Shown: positions 45,425-55,674, numbered from the stretch's first letter. The stretch: DNA of 64,000 bases from a bacterium D16-56 (GCA_003611875.1 RAYY01000023.1:24165-88164); one strand, 5' to 3'. Translations and numbers: made by a program. Notes: generated from the letters alone by a model not told the origin.

Positions 45425-46065
45425 CACAACGCACCACGCCCATTGAAAAACAATTTGACAAAAAAGGCCCTAAGGTAGTGGAAGCCTTAAAGCGTCGTCA
45501 TTTTGACGCATACTACTGCCCTACCGGAGAGGAGGCCCTTAAAAAAGTCCTTTCTTTGATTCCAAAAGAGGATGTGGTCGCCTGGGGCGGCTCCGCAACC
45601 CTGGCGCAGCTTGGAATCATTGATAAGGTAAGACAGACCAATCCGGTTATTGACCGGGATGCTGCTGCCTCACGAGAGGAAAGTCTGGAGCTGATGCGCA
45701 GATCCCTTCTCTGCGATACCTATCTGATGAGCAGCAATGCCATCAGCGAAGACGGACAGCTCTACAACATTGACGGCAACGGCAACCGGGTGGCTGCCCT
45801 GGTCTTTGGACCAAAAAGCGTGATTGTGGTAGCCGGCATGAATAAAGTGACCAAAACGATTGAAGACGCCGAAGCCCGTGCCCGGTACATTGCCGCCCCG
45901 ATTAATGTCCAGCGCTTTGAAAATGACAATCCCTGCAATCTTACCGGTACCTGCTCTGACTGCTTAAAGCCAACCAGCATCTGCGCTTCCATGCTCCGCA
46001 CCCGCATCAGCCGGCCGGCCGGAAAGATCAAAGTGGTACTGGTGGGAGAAGAACTGGGCTTTTGA
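45421..46065 (+). CDS. LUD-domain (DUF162) protein
   Basis: 214 residues of the LutB/LutC-like LUD fold: [14 protein letters not shown], a central [39 protein letters not shown], and a C-terminal cluster [16 protein letters not shown] with cysteines resembling a metal site. LutC takes part in lactate oxidation in Bacillus, but stand-alone members are of unknown function. Coupled by 4-nt overlap to nfo. Confidence 0.85.
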   Translation: MTQRTTPIEKQFDKKGPKVVEALKRRHFDAYYCPTGEEALKKVLSLIPKEDVVAWGGSATLAQLGIIDKVRQTNPVIDRDAAASREESLELMRRSLLCDTYLMSSNAISEDGQLYNIDGNGNRVAALVFGPKSVIVVAGMNKVTKTIEDAEARARYIAAPINVQRFENDNPCNLTGTCSDCLKPTSICASMLRTRISRPAGKIKVVLVGEELGF

Positions 46066-46101
46066 TTCAAAAGGATAAATTCGGAAGGATAAATTTTAAT
46101 A

Positions 46102-46135
46102 GGGCAGGTGGGAGCCGTATGGATCCCACCTGCCC
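46102..46135. terminator. Hairpin between convergent genes
   Basis: Perfect 12-bp stem GGGCAGGTGGGA/TCCCACCTGCCC with a 10-nt loop, between the LUD gene (+) and the zinc-ribbon gene (-). U-tracts are weak on both sides. Confidence 0.65.
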
Positions 46136-46152
46136 CTGCATGTGGCTGTCTG

Positions 46153-47298
46153 TTACCCTGCATAATTCATGAAAGTGTCTTTTATCCAATCAATACGATT
46201 TCCGGTTAATCCAATCTCCATCACACCATAATCATTTTCCCCTCTTTGGGTGTACCGATCTAAAAACTCCATCATAGAGAAGGGCGTAGATTCGTACCCT
46301 ACTCCTTCAAAACTTACATTCTTGTCTGCAATCAGCACCACATTCCTTTGAATAATGCGGTAAAGAGGCTGAGGCATACTGTCGTCACAATCCCAATACA
46401 TTTCTCTTTCGCTCATGGCATAGCAGGAGTAAGGCCCGCCGCGGTCAATACTACCCTCTGTATAGACAAAAACGGTTTTTATCTGGCTTGTGCTGTTAGT
46501 GCCTTCTTCTAAGTAGTCGTAATAAGTTATGTCTGTAATGGCAGATTCCGTATCAAACGCACACACCCTGCCGGAAAAACCATCTGAAGGCCGTATTATC
46601 AAATCTCCGACCTGCAGAGAATTTATCACCTCCCGGGGGGCACATAAAGAATCGCAGAGCGTCCCGGTAATCAGCACCTTGTCCCCTTCTATGGCATAGC
46701 TTACAGGTGCAAACAGGCAGTTTCCATAGATTCTCCTGTCTTCGCCGGCCAGCCCGTCCTCGCCAAGCCAGTATCCGTCAGGGGTAAGAGCATTGGTCAT
46801 CATAACCCCGTCTGCCCCTACATAATAGTTCTCCACCCATGTATCTGTCAGCATAGTCCCCTGCTCATCATAGTAATACCATTTTTCTCCCTCCTGCTGC
46901 CAGCCGCTTACGATGGGGGCTTCTGTCTCAGAAGGAGCAGAAGATGATGTTTCTTTCCCGGCCGATTGATCACCTGAATCATGCAAAACCTCGGTTTCCT
47001 CTGCCGCACTTTCTCCATTGGAATCCGCGCCTTTCTGATTCAAAAAATAGATGACAAAGAAAATAATGGCTGCCGCCGCCAAAGCCGCGGCCACTCCGCC
47101 TGCCAGCAAAATGACTGCCTGAGAAGACTGCTTTTTTTGTGTCTTCCTTTTTTGGCTCTGCCCTGCCAGATGTACTTCTCCCTGTCCTGATTTCTGCGGT
47201 TCTTCAGAATATGTATCCCGCCGCAGCAATGTCCCGCAATTCCCGCAGAACCTTGCATCCTCCTGCTCTATGTGACATTTACATTTTGGGCAATCCAT
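46153..47298 (-). CDS. Zinc-ribbon membrane protein with cell-wall-binding-type repeat
   Basis: 381 residues. N-terminal zinc ribbon (C3-x2-C6, C18-x2-C21) in the cytoplasm, a basic linker, one membrane helix (AVILLAGGVAAALAAAAIIF), a Ser/Glu-rich stretch, one or two aromatic repeats of the cell-wall-binding type (VSGWQQEGEKWYYYDEQGTM, VENYYVGADGVMMTNAL) and a C-terminal domain of about 190 residues with no recognised family. RBS AGGAGG before the ATG at 47298; the longer frame lacks a site. The architecture parallels the next gene upstream. Function unknown. Confidence 0.8.
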   Translation of the reverse strand: MDCPKCKCHIEQEDARFCGNCGTLLRRDTYSEEPQKSGQGEVHLAGQSQKRKTQKKQSSQAVILLAGGVAAALAAAAIIFFVIYFLNQKGADSNGESAAEETEVLHDSGDQSAGKETSSSAPSETEAPIVSGWQQEGEKWYYYDEQGTMLTDTWVENYYVGADGVMMTNALTPDGYWLGEDGLAGEDRRIYGNCLFAPVSYAIEGDKVLITGTLCDSLCAPREVINSLQVGDLIIRPSDGFSGRVCAFDTESAITDITYYDYLEEGTNSTSQIKTVFVYTEGSIDRGGPYSCYAMSEREMYWDCDDSMPQPLYRIIQRNVVLIADKNVSFEGVGYESTPFSMMEFLDRYTQRGENDYGVMEIGLTGNRIDWIKDTFMNYAG

Positions 47299-47405
47299 AA
47301 TATCCTCCTGTAACTTTCTGTTTACTTTTGCGGACACCAGGCCAAGTGTCCCTCTGCTTTATGAAACAGGATACCAAGGTCAAAAGACCTTTTGACCCTG
47401 ACATC

Positions 47406-50400
47406 TTAAATATTCATGTATAAATAAATCAACTGATATGGAAAACGGCGTCCTGGATTCACCTTAAACTTTGCCGAAAACGGCACATATTCAGCTATAA
47501 TTCCGCCGTTGCTGTCAATAAAAAACTCTCCCGTAACATTCAGACAGCCATCTTCAACAAAATATTTTAAACCACTTACATACGCATAGGGATCTCCGCT
47601 GTTTCCCCAATAGTACTGAGAGCTGATTTTATTTTCATAAACCTCCAAATCATAAGAATTGTAATACTCCGGGCCGAACACAGCGCTGACGCCATAAAGA
47701 TCCTCCATTGCTTCATTTACTTTATTCCGGTCATAATAAACAGAGGCACCTACATAGTCTCCCCAGCCTGCTTCCGGATTTTCAGGTTTTACCAAATTTT
47801 CATCATAATAATCATAGTAAAGATAATACCATGCAGCCTTCTGCACATGCTGCTTTGTAAAATCAGCGCTGGTTAATGTATTGGTTTCTCCGTGATAACA
47901 GCCGAAATACAATTCCTGTGCCAAAACAGAAGCAATCACGCTGTCGTGCTCTGGCTTCACCGAGCCAATCATACCCTCTGCCCCCACACCAAATCCCAGC
48001 TTTCTTTGATTCTCCCCGCTTTTTGCGGCAGCCACAACCAAATCCCAGCCAAATTCCTCCAGGGTATACAGCTCCCCGTCTAAGATTGTCATATATCTTG
48101 CAGAAAGAGGCAGTGTGGCCTGGCTGCTCCCATCCAGAGCCATCGTATGAATTTTTCCGTCATTGCCCGGGTAATAACATGTATCTCCATCCAGCTTCCA
48201 AATAGATCCCATTCCATCATTCCTTTGATTATTTGTTAAAACCTGCTCCTCTGTCAGACTTCCCGGCCCCATAAGTCTTGTCCGCTTGATCGCTCCGTCT
48301 TCCAGATAATAGATCCATCCTTTATAGATACTCCAGTAATGAAGATCCCAGTTCACCCCTTCCTTCAGGCATTCTTCCTCTCCTGTTTTCAGGCTCTTTC
48401 TGCAAAAAGAACCACTGCCGTCACTGCTGTAATTCCAATTCAAATAATACAGATAATTCCCCACCACAGCGGCTCTTGCAGGACATTCGCCAAAGGTATA
48501 GTATGGCGTGCTGCCATTCACTCCGGAACCCGGTTCACCCCAGGCGGAAGTATTTACGTCTTCGCCCACAGGCAGCGCGCAGATCCCCCCAATGGTTTCC
48601 GGCGCATTATAATAGTAGAGCATTCCGTCACTGTACCCTACCAGAAAAAACGTCGGATCGTCAATCTCTGCCTGCTGAACATTCGCCTGCACCACCGTGC
48701 GCCCTGTGCCGTCGTTTTTAATCCTGACAATCGAGCGTCCCGCAATATAATACACCTGATCCTCTACCAAGAGAATCCGCGGATCTATGGTTTTATCCTC
48801 CCCGAATCTGGTCAGATCACTGCCATCCTTACGGCAGTAATACAACCTTCCTCCGTCCATCGGATTGGTAAAATACAGCCATTCCCCGTCTGACTGAATC
48901 CAGTCTGCCGTCAGGCTCCTCTCGGAAAGCCTGGAAAGCTTCTTATCCTCTGTCCACCAGCCCTTTCCTTCTACATTTCCGTAAACCTCCTGAATCGGCA
49001 CGATTCCCTGATCTCTCAGCTCAAATACTTCCCACACGGTTCCTGCCTTTTGGGGTACTGAAAAGGTTCTGACCGGGATCCCATTGTGAAAGACCGTTAC
49101 CTTGGCCCCAGACTTTGACAGCCCAAAAGATTCCAAGTCTCCTGTCTGAATATCCGTATAATTGCTCACGTAATATTTATAGCTTCCCCGTTTGGGCGCG
49201 TCCAAGGTAATGATCTCACAGGCATTATTCCCTTCCCCGTCATACAAAAGCCGGGCTCCTGCATGATCGCTCCGGTTCAGGGTATTGATACAGTTCCGGT
49301 CTCCCTTTGCAGCCTTATCCGGCGTAAACAGGGAACTGTCCAAATCCAGGGGATCTGTCTCTGAGCTATCCCAGCTTAGCAAAATTCTCCATTCTTCGTC
49401 TGTTTTTGTTCCCTCCGTTTTGTCTGCCCCTGCTTGACTTTCCGCTGTCGTCTCCCCGCTGTTTGCTGCCATGGCATAGATCACCTGTTTTTGTTCTCTG
49501 CCTCCTGCAAGGAATACCTTCCGGGAAGGCAAAATTCCTTCTTTTTCCACCACAGCCGTATAGATCCCTGTCGGCAGTTCCACACTTACTATCCCTTCCT
49601 CTGAGCTTTTTTCCTCTGCCAAAGGACTTCCTAAAAACCAGTTCACACCCGGATAGATCGTAACTGCCGCATCAGCCAATACCGGCACTGCCTTCTGCTC
49701 TGTATCTTCCGAAAATGCCCTTTCCAGGATATCCTGCTCTCCCTGGGGTTCCACCTGATAAGTATAGAAGGTGATGGTGTTATCTTCCTCATCCTCCTTT
49801 AAAAGCACCATATCATCTTGTTCTGACTGCAGTATAAGATACCCTTCCCCCATTTCCGACAGCTTCATTACCGACGGAATCCAGCCGTCTTTCCGAAACA
49901 CAAGAAAATATTCCTTGTCCTGTACAGCGCTGCCTTCTTCCTCTGGTTTTGTATCTTCTCCCATATCCTCCGTCACAGCCCAGGCATATTTCCCTTCCCC
50001 GTCTGTCACCACCTTAACCTTCGGCCGCTCAATCTCTCCCCCTGCAATCCTTCCGATCCCTACTTCTACATTTTCCAGCGGCTTTCCGGTCTCATCCACC
50101 ACACGGCCCCGGATCACCGGCGCCGGCTCATTGGCTGTCACTGCCTCCAGTGTATTGTATGCTTCATTCAAAACCTGGGCTTCTTTCTCGTCATACTGCC
50201 TTCTCTCATCCTCTGAGATATCCCCGTACCTCCACTGGGTGTACCATGTATCTTCCAGTTCCAAAATCCACTGCTTCACCACAGAAGGCTCATAGATCCA
50301 GCGCCATTTTACCATCTGATCTCCCGAAAAATAATAGCGTTCCCCGGTCTTGTCAATGGTTGCATAGGAAGGTGTATAAACGCTGTCACTGCGCCGGAAC

Positions 50401-51044
50401 ACAAAATCCGGCCTGCCGTCCTTATAATAATAATCACTTAATTCCAGATTTCCATCCTCTTTTGTTTCTATGGAAACAATCTTTTGAATCTGCCCGGTGG
50501 TTGGTTCCCGGTATACCTCATACTCAATGGGAGTTTTACTGTCCGCTCTCTGAAGCTCCATTCTGGTAAGGATACAATCTGCAATCTGATTATCATTCTC
50601 CCCGCCAAGATCCTCTAAACGATAAAACAACTCCTTATCCCACAGGACAGAAACGTCTCTGGCTGCCGGCGGATGATTCCTGGCTGACAGATCCACCACC
50701 CCTGTTCCTTCCGGCTCTTTATAAGACTCCTCCAGCTCTGCCTGGCTTAAATCAAACAAGTCCTCTAACTCTGCCTGTTCCTGGCCAAAGCCGGCAGATT
50801 CTCTGTCTCCGGCAAAATGCCGCAAGGCCAGAAAGCTCCCGCCTGCTGATGCCATGATTAACAAAACGCCTCCCACAATCAGCGGCGCTAAGGATTTCTT
50901 CTGTGCCCGATTATCGTTTTGCGTTTCCTGCTGTTCTTCCTTTTGCAGTGTGTTTTCTGATGTATTCTCACATGGATTGCCGCAATTCCCGCAAAACAAT
51001 GCTTCATCCACCAGCTCCTGGCCGCAGAATTTACATGTTTTCAT
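47406..51044 (-). CDS. Large zinc-ribbon membrane protein with carboxypeptidase-regulatory-like and DUF5050-type domains
   Basis: 1212 residues. Zinc ribbon (C4-x2-C7, C18-x2-C21), membrane helix (APLIVGGVLLIMASAGGSFL), and then a long extracellular part. This includes carboxypeptidase-regulatory-like beta-sandwiches (PVIRGRVVDETGKPLENVEV near 300 and a second near 460), a beta domain around LLSWDSSETDPLDLDSSLFT, and a C-terminal region of propeller-like repeats (WLYFTNPMDGGRLYYCRKDG, VYYIAGRSIVRIKNDGTG) as in DUF5050. No catalytic motif. RBS GGAGG 8 nt before the ATG. A consensus promoter precedes it. The two neighbouring zinc-ribbon proteins may work together at the surface; role unknown. 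Confidence 0.8.
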   Translation of the reverse strand: MKTCKFCGQELVDEALFCGNCGNPCENTSENTLQKEEQQETQNDNRAQKKSLAPLIVGGVLLIMASAGGSFLALRHFAGDRESAGFGQEQAELEDLFDLSQAELEESYKEPEGTGVVDLSARNHPPAARDVSVLWDKELFYRLEDLGGENDNQIADCILTRMELQRADSKTPIEYEVYREPTTGQIQKIVSIETKEDGNLELSDYYYKDGRPDFVFRRSDSVYTPSYATIDKTGERYYFSGDQMVKWRWIYEPSVVKQWILELEDTWYTQWRYGDISEDERRQYDEKEAQVLNEAYNTLEAVTANEPAPVIRGRVVDETGKPLENVEVGIGRIAGGEIERPKVKVVTDGEGKYAWAVTEDMGEDTKPEEEGSAVQDKEYFLVFRKDGWIPSVMKLSEMGEGYLILQSEQDDMVLLKEDEEDNTITFYTYQVEPQGEQDILERAFSEDTEQKAVPVLADAAVTIYPGVNWFLGSPLAEEKSSEEGIVSVELPTGIYTAVVEKEGILPSRKVFLAGGREQKQVIYAMAANSGETTAESQAGADKTEGTKTDEEWRILLSWDSSETDPLDLDSSLFTPDKAAKGDRNCINTLNRSDHAGARLLYDGEGNNACEIITLDAPKRGSYKYYVSNYTDIQTGDLESFGLSKSGAKVTVFHNGIPVRTFSVPQKAGTVWEVFELRDQGIVPIQEVYGNVEGKGWWTEDKKLSRLSERSLTADWIQSDGEWLYFTNPMDGGRLYYCRKDGSDLTRFGEDKTIDPRILLVEDQVYYIAGRSIVRIKNDGTGRTVVQANVQQAEIDDPTFFLVGYSDGMLYYYNAPETIGGICALPVGEDVNTSAWGEPGSGVNGSTPYYTFGECPARAAVVGNYLYYLNWNYSSDGSGSFCRKSLKTGEEECLKEGVNWDLHYWSIYKGWIYYLEDGAIKRTRLMGPGSLTEEQVLTNNQRNDGMGSIWKLDGDTCYYPGNDGKIHTMALDGSSQATLPLSARYMTILDGELYTLEEFGWDLVVAAAKSGENQRKLGFGVGAEGMIGSVKPEHDSVIASVLAQELYFGCYHGETNTLTSADFTKQHVQKAAWYYLYYDYYDENLVKPENPEAGWGDYVGASVYYDRNKVNEAMEDLYGVSAVFGPEYYNSYDLEVYENKISSQYYWGNSGDPYAYVSGLKYFVEDGCLNVTGEFFIDSNGGIIAEYVPFSAKFKVNPGRRFPYQLIYLYMNI

Positions 51045-51130
51045 CCATATTTCCTCCCTGCTTTTTCTGAAAATATTGTAAAATGATTCCTACTGCCGGC
51101 ATGTCTGCCCGCCCCTGGTATTTCCTGTAT

Positions 51131-51159
51131 ATTGTAAGGCAGCCGCTGTTTCTTGTCAA
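51131..51159 (-). promoter_or_regulatory. Promoter of the 1212-residue zinc-ribbon protein gene
   Basis: TTGACA (51154-51159), 17-bp spacer, TACAAT (51131-51136) on the minus strand, about 85 bp before the start codon. Confidence 0.85.
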
Positions 51160-51286
51160 CATGAGAACCTTGTCTCTCTTAACAGACATTGCTGCCAAAA
51201 CGGCAGCAAATACTTTAAACGGCCCATCCTTCTGCAGAAAAATCCCGCAAAAGGATGAGCCGCCTAAAACCAAACACCTGAAAAAC

Positions 51287-52135
51287 TTATTGACATAATC
51301 CTGCAAAAAATTCCCTGTCCCTCACAAAATGCTCTGGCGAAGACTCCTCCAAAAGTCCGATGATCTGGGGCTTCTGTTCCTTCACATGCCGCATTAGGCT
51401 TTCATAACCGATCAGCCCCTCCCCTGGCCGGGTACAGACCTGACCCCCGTCTGCATCAAACACACAGTCCTTTAGGTGCAGCACGGAAATCCGGCTTCCA
51501 TAAAGGTCAAATGCCCGGTCAATCTTCTCATTCTGAAGCTTTTTGCTTTTTGCCGTATCCGGCGACATAAGATTTGCCGCATCTAAAATCACCTCCACAG
51601 CAGGCGATGCCAAATCATCCAAAAACTGCTTCATTTTCTCTGGGGAAGACAAGGTGTGATCAAATACGCCCTCCACTCCCACGACCACGCCCAAAGCCTC
51701 TGCCGCTGTCACAATCTGCTCAAAACTTTCCAGCAAAAGCCGATAACACTCCTTTGACTCTGTCATAGGCGTCACGGACATATCTGTGCTGTACCTGCCG
51801 GTCTCCGTTCCCACCATATCTGCATTCATATGTTTGGCATACCGAAGCCGTTCCACAAAACGATCCACCTCTTTTAGCCGCTGTGTTTTGTCTGGATTTA
51901 CCGGATTGATATAGCATCCCAGAACCGCCACATGAATTTCCCTTTTTGCCAGCTCCCGGCCCAAATATCCGGCAAACCCTGCCGAATAATGGCCGACGGA
52001 AAAATCATAGCCGCTGATCGATTTCTCCAAGGCAAGCTGAATATGTCTGATCCCCATTTGCTGCACACGATCCCCAAATGTCTCCAGATCCGTCTGTTCC
52101 GCAAAATCATGGGCCCTAACACCAAACTGTATCAT
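51287..52135 (-). CDS. Sugar phosphate isomerase/epimerase (xylose-isomerase-like TIM barrel)
   Basis: 282 residues from MIQFGVRAHDF. Metal-site residues of the AP_endonuc_2 superfamily are visible: E in VVGVEGVFDH, D in VEVILDAANL, H in ISVLHLKD and E in IIGLLEES. It probably isomerises or epimerises a sugar released by the operon. Start chosen at 52135 with AAGGGATG upstream; a TTG at 52162 lacks a site. Last gene of the seven-gene carbohydrate operon. Confidence 0.82.
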   Translation of the reverse strand: MIQFGVRAHDFAEQTDLETFGDRVQQMGIRHIQLALEKSISGYDFSVGHYSAGFAGYLGRELAKREIHVAVLGCYINPVNPDKTQRLKEVDRFVERLRYAKHMNADMVGTETGRYSTDMSVTPMTESKECYRLLLESFEQIVTAAEALGVVVGVEGVFDHTLSSPEKMKQFLDDLASPAVEVILDAANLMSPDTAKSKKLQNEKIDRAFDLYGSRISVLHLKDCVFDADGGQVCTRPGEGLIGYESLMRHVKEQKPQIIGLLEESSPEHFVRDREFFAGLCQ

Positions 52136-52183
52136 AACATCCCATCCCTTCTCCTGTGCCAATCACTTATTTAAAGCTGCTTT

Positions 52184-53137
52184 TCAAAGGCTGTCTTTGC
52201 CCAAAACAGCCGCCCCAATAAGCCCTGCGTCATTTCCCAGCTCTGCCAGCCGAATCCGGGTATTGATCTTTGCATTCCTGGAGTGGACAAACGGCTCTAT
52301 TTTCTCTTTCAGCGGGATCAGCAGCCGGTCTCCTGCACCGCTGAGTCCTCCGCCGATACAAATGACCTCCGGCTGAAAAATATTGACAATATTGGCAATT
52401 CCCTCTGCCAGATACCATAAAAATTCCTCAATCACCTTATGAGCCGCCTCATCCTTTTGCTGTGCGGCTTTAAAAATCCTTTGTCCGTCCAGCCTGCTCC
52501 CCTGTGCCTCCCATAAGGCAAGAAGCGAGTCCGGATGCTTCCCTGCCTCCTCCTGCCCCCGCTTCACCAGAGCCGCAGCCGAAGCATAGGCTTCCAGACA
52601 TCCTCTGCGTCCGCAGGTACAGAGCCTGCCGCCTTGCTCAATTACCATATGGCCCAGCTCTCCTGCCGCTCCATTGCAGCCGTCCCAGATTTTTCCGTCA
52701 AAAATAATTCCTCCCCCGACTCCGGTTCCCAAGGTCACGGCCACCATGGATTTACATCCCTTTCCGGCCCCTGCCAGATACTCTCCCCAGGCTGCTGCCT
52801 TGGCGTCATTCTCTGCAAAAACCGGACAAGAAAACCGTCTGCTCATCATCTTTACAAAAGGCACATTGTTAAATTCCAGATTGTTGGCATACTCTACCAT
52901 GCCCTCTGCCTTGTTGACGGTTCCTGGTATCCCGATTCCCACACTTCCTACCTGGGAAAAATCCAGCCCGTTCTCCTCAAGAAGCCCTGCCGCCAAATTC
53001 CGGATCGCGTCCCCAATCTCCTCCGGAGTCTTTGGCAGCCCTGTGGGAACCGAAGCCTTTGCCATGAGACGAAAGCTCGAATCCACAAGACCTGCGGCAA
53101 TGTTCGTTCCGCCCAGGTCAATCCCTAAATCAATCAT
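52184..53137 (-). CDS. ROK-family sugar kinase
   Basis: 317 residues. ATP-binding GIDLGGTNIAAGLVD (residues 4-18), GIGIPGTVN, GTGVGGGII and the zinc motif CTCGRRGCLEAYAS of ROK kinases. There is no N-terminal helix-turn-helix, so it is an enzyme, not a repressor. It resembles glucokinases, but substrate in this operon may be another hexose. RBS GGAGAAAAGG. It starts 13 nt after the preceding gene. Confidence 0.9.
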   Translation of the reverse strand: MIDLGIDLGGTNIAAGLVDSSFRLMAKASVPTGLPKTPEEIGDAIRNLAAGLLEENGLDFSQVGSVGIGIPGTVNKAEGMVEYANNLEFNNVPFVKMMSRRFSCPVFAENDAKAAAWGEYLAGAGKGCKSMVAVTLGTGVGGGIIFDGKIWDGCNGAAGELGHMVIEQGGRLCTCGRRGCLEAYASAAALVKRGQEEAGKHPDSLLALWEAQGSRLDGQRIFKAAQQKDEAAHKVIEEFLWYLAEGIANIVNIFQPEVICIGGGLSGAGDRLLIPLKEKIEPFVHSRNAKINTRIRLAELGNDAGLIGAAVLGKDSL

Positions 53138-53150
53138 CCTTTTCTCCCTC

Positions 53151-54794
53151 TTATCCAACTGTCCGGATTGTGAATTTTCGCTCAAAAGGCGTGTAGGCAT
53201 TACAGTAAATGGTATAGCCCTCTGTGTTTATCTCCTCTCCGGAATAATGCCCCTGAAACTCATGCTCACCAAACCCAGGACCTGCCGTCATCCGCTTTCC
53301 CTCATGCTCCAGCGTCACAATCCCGTCCCTGAGAATCATCCCCTCCCCGGCAGCGGCCTTCAGCCAGAAGGCATCATGAGCCACGGTTGTCCCTGCCGGT
53401 ATATTCAGCTCCAGCCTCATGGGAATCCTATCCAGCCCCTGGGTCCGGATGGTCAGCTCCAGCCCGTCCTCCAGCTCCTCTACCTGCACCTGGGTTTCCA
53501 CCTGGGAATTAATCAGCCTTTCCCGCCTGGAATGATCCATCTTCCACCAATCAGATGTGCCGGGAGACTGTTCGAAAGGAAGATAAAACCATCCTTCTGC
53601 CGTCCCCTTCAGCACACATCCCTTTTCCTTCTCCTCTAAAGCCTGGGGAATAAAATTGCGGATATCACAATAGCTTTCCCCCAGCTTCACGCCGACAGCC
53701 AGAGAGCTGCTTTTTATATGCAAAAACGAGGATTTTCCCCGCACTGCCGTGTACCCATAGATTGGATTCTTTACCCGAAGAACCCCGGAATTTTTAAAAT
53801 ACTTCCGGTATGTGTCCAAAAAACCATAATGCGTAAAGGAATGATTCATCATTTTCTCATCATCCATGATAATATGCAGACAGTCCGGAGCCAGATCGCC
53901 CCGCTCTTTATTATCCTGAATGATCTTGTGGGCAGCGCCGTCAAAAATATCCTGCCCTTCATGGCTGCACAAGAACAAGTACTGGTAAAAATACTTATCC
54001 GCATAGCTCTGCTTTCCCCGGTCCTGTCTGGTGGAATTTTCTGTAAATATTGTATCGTCCGGGTCAATATAATACAGCATCATCCCCAGATTCCGCCTGA
54101 CATAACCAAGATAGCTCTCATCCCCGGTCTCCCGGAACAAAGCCATCATAGCATTGTTTACCACGGCATTGTAATTGCCTGTAGAACGCTCTGCGTATTC
54201 TCCGTCCTCATCCCCGTCAATTCCCTCTGCCAGATATCGTGCCGCCTGTTTCTGCAGCCGGTCTGCAAACTCCGTTTCCTCCCGGAACAATCCGGCGCCT
54301 TGTATCAGGGCCGCCGTAATACCCCACCTGTGATTAGGCGTATGAAAGCCGCCTGATGCCACGGCCTCTAATGACCGGTGCATCAGAGCCAGGTACTTTT
54401 CTCTTAGCTGTTTCAGCTGCAGCGAGCCGTCGTCATAGCGTACTAAAAGCCGGTACGCCCCATACAGACGTTTAAAGCAAAAGGATGTATCTGCTGCAGA
54501 TTTAAAATTGCAGGAGGGAAAGTCAAAGCTGCCATCCTCCCTCTGAAGCCTTCTCACAAAATCCAGAGCCAGATTCACGGCGTCATACAACTCCTGCTGA
54601 TGATAAAAACGGCTGCTGTCACTGTTATACACCGCCACAGCCGTAGCCAGTGCATAAATCGTCGGCTTGGCTTCCAGAATCCCGCTCCGAATGCCCCCAT
54701 ACATAGGGCTTTCTGGATTTTTCTCCTGTAAATCCAAAAACTGCTGTGTCCGGATCTCTGCTCCCCTTCGCAGATGTGATAAATAACGCTCCAT
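53151..54794 (-). CDS. Heparinase II/III-like polysaccharide lyase or related alpha-toroid protein
   Basis: 547 residues, no signal peptide, thus cytoplasmic. Residues 1-330 look like an alpha/alpha toroid (GSFDFPSCNFKSAADTSFCF, FHTPNHRWGITAALIQ, STGNYNAVVNNAMMALFRET). The C-terminal part is a beta-sandwich (YGYTAVRGKSSFLHIKSSSL). This two-part layout and the NHRW and Tyr-rich motifs recall heparinase II/III-type lyases, but the exact family is not clear. Together with GH105 and the importer it should act on imported uronate-containing oligosaccharides. Confidence 0.65.
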   Translation of the reverse strand: MERYLSHLRRGAEIRTQQFLDLQEKNPESPMYGGIRSGILEAKPTIYALATAVAVYNSDSSRFYHQQELYDAVNLALDFVRRLQREDGSFDFPSCNFKSAADTSFCFKRLYGAYRLLVRYDDGSLQLKQLREKYLALMHRSLEAVASGGFHTPNHRWGITAALIQGAGLFREETEFADRLQKQAARYLAEGIDGDEDGEYAERSTGNYNAVVNNAMMALFRETGDESYLGYVRRNLGMMLYYIDPDDTIFTENSTRQDRGKQSYADKYFYQYLFLCSHEGQDIFDGAAHKIIQDNKERGDLAPDCLHIIMDDEKMMNHSFTHYGFLDTYRKYFKNSGVLRVKNPIYGYTAVRGKSSFLHIKSSSLAVGVKLGESYCDIRNFIPQALEEKEKGCVLKGTAEGWFYLPFEQSPGTSDWWKMDHSRRERLINSQVETQVQVEELEDGLELTIRTQGLDRIPMRLELNIPAGTTVAHDAFWLKAAAGEGMILRDGIVTLEHEGKRMTAGPGFGEHEFQGHYSGEEINTEGYTIYCNAYTPFERKFTIRTVG

Positions 54795-54837
54795 ACTTTC
54801 CCTCCATTTCCCGTTCTAAAAGTATACTACAGTTTCG

Positions 54838-55674
54838 TCAGCCTTTTACGCCGCTGGCCGCAAGCCCTCCGGTAATATACCGCTGCAATATGATAAATAT
54901 AACAATAATCGGTATGATTGACAAGATGGAAGCCGCCAGAATGGAATTCCAGTCAACACCCATGGTTCCGATATAGCTCTTAATGGCAATCTGGATGGTA
55001 AAATTATCCTGATCTGACAACACCATCAAAGGAAGGATATAATCGTTCCATCTCCACATAAAGGAAAAGATCGTCAGCGTAACCGTAACCGAAGACCCTA
55101 AAGGAAGCATCAATGCCCGGAAAATATGAAATTCCGACGCCCCGTCCAGTCTTCCCGACTCCACCAGCTCCAAAGGAATGGACATATAGTGCTGCCGGTA
55201 CATAAAAATACCGGTTGTGGTCGTAACCACCGGAAGAATACATCCCCAAATATTGTTATAAAGCCCCATCTCGCTGACCACCGTAAACTGGGCAATGGTA
55301 AGAATCTCTCCGGGAATCAAAGTTCCCAGCAAAAATACGGCAAACACCTTGTTCACATAGGTAATCTCTTTCCGGTAAATAGCCAGGGCATAACCGCACA
55401 TGGCGCTGATCACCACAGTGATCACAGTTCCCACGATAGCAAGGAACAAGCTGTTTTTCACATAATTGAAAAGTCCGTCCTCCACCACGCCTGCATAGGA
55501 GCTGGCATCCGGATTCTGAGGAAACAGATGCAGCGGATAAGCGAACAGCTCCGAGGAAGGCTTAAAAGAGCTGAAGCACAGCCAGATAATCGGAAAGATC
55601 ATCAGAAATGCCACTGCTGCCCCAAGAAGCGTCACCAAAGTTACTTCCAGCTTGCGTTTTGCTGCTCCGTCCAT
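54838..55674 (-). CDS. ABC sugar transporter permease (MalG type)
   Basis: 278 residues, six membrane helices. The cytoplasmic EAA loop is ELVESGRLDGASEFHIFRAL, followed by LPLGSSVTVTLTIFSFMWRW and the terminal YITGGLAASGVKG, typical of CUT1 MalG-like permeases. The ATG overlaps the preceding permease stop (TAATG). No ATPase gene is in the operon, so a shared MsmK-type ATPase elsewhere is expected. Confidence 0.95.
   Translation of the reverse strand: MDGAAKRKLEVTLVTLLGAAVAFLMIFPIIWLCFSSFKPSSELFAYPLHLFPQNPDASSYAGVVEDGLFNYVKNSLFLAIVGTVITVVISAMCGYALAIYRKEITYVNKVFAVFLLGTLIPGEILTIAQFTVVSEMGLYNNIWGCILPVVTTTTGIFMYRQHYMSIPLELVESGRLDGASEFHIFRALMLPLGSSVTVTLTIFSFMWRWNDYILPLMVLSDQDNFTIQIAIKSYIGTMGVDWNSILAASILSIIPIIVIFIILQRYITGGLAASGVKG

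Noticed and set aside
51031..51306. 91-residue minus-strand reading frame before the 1212-residue gene
   Set aside because: It contains a consensus promoter, overlaps two genes' ends and has no family resemblance.
52184..53137. ROK transcriptional repressor
   Set aside because: There is no N-terminal helix-turn-helix; the ATP site is intact at residue 4, so it is a kinase.
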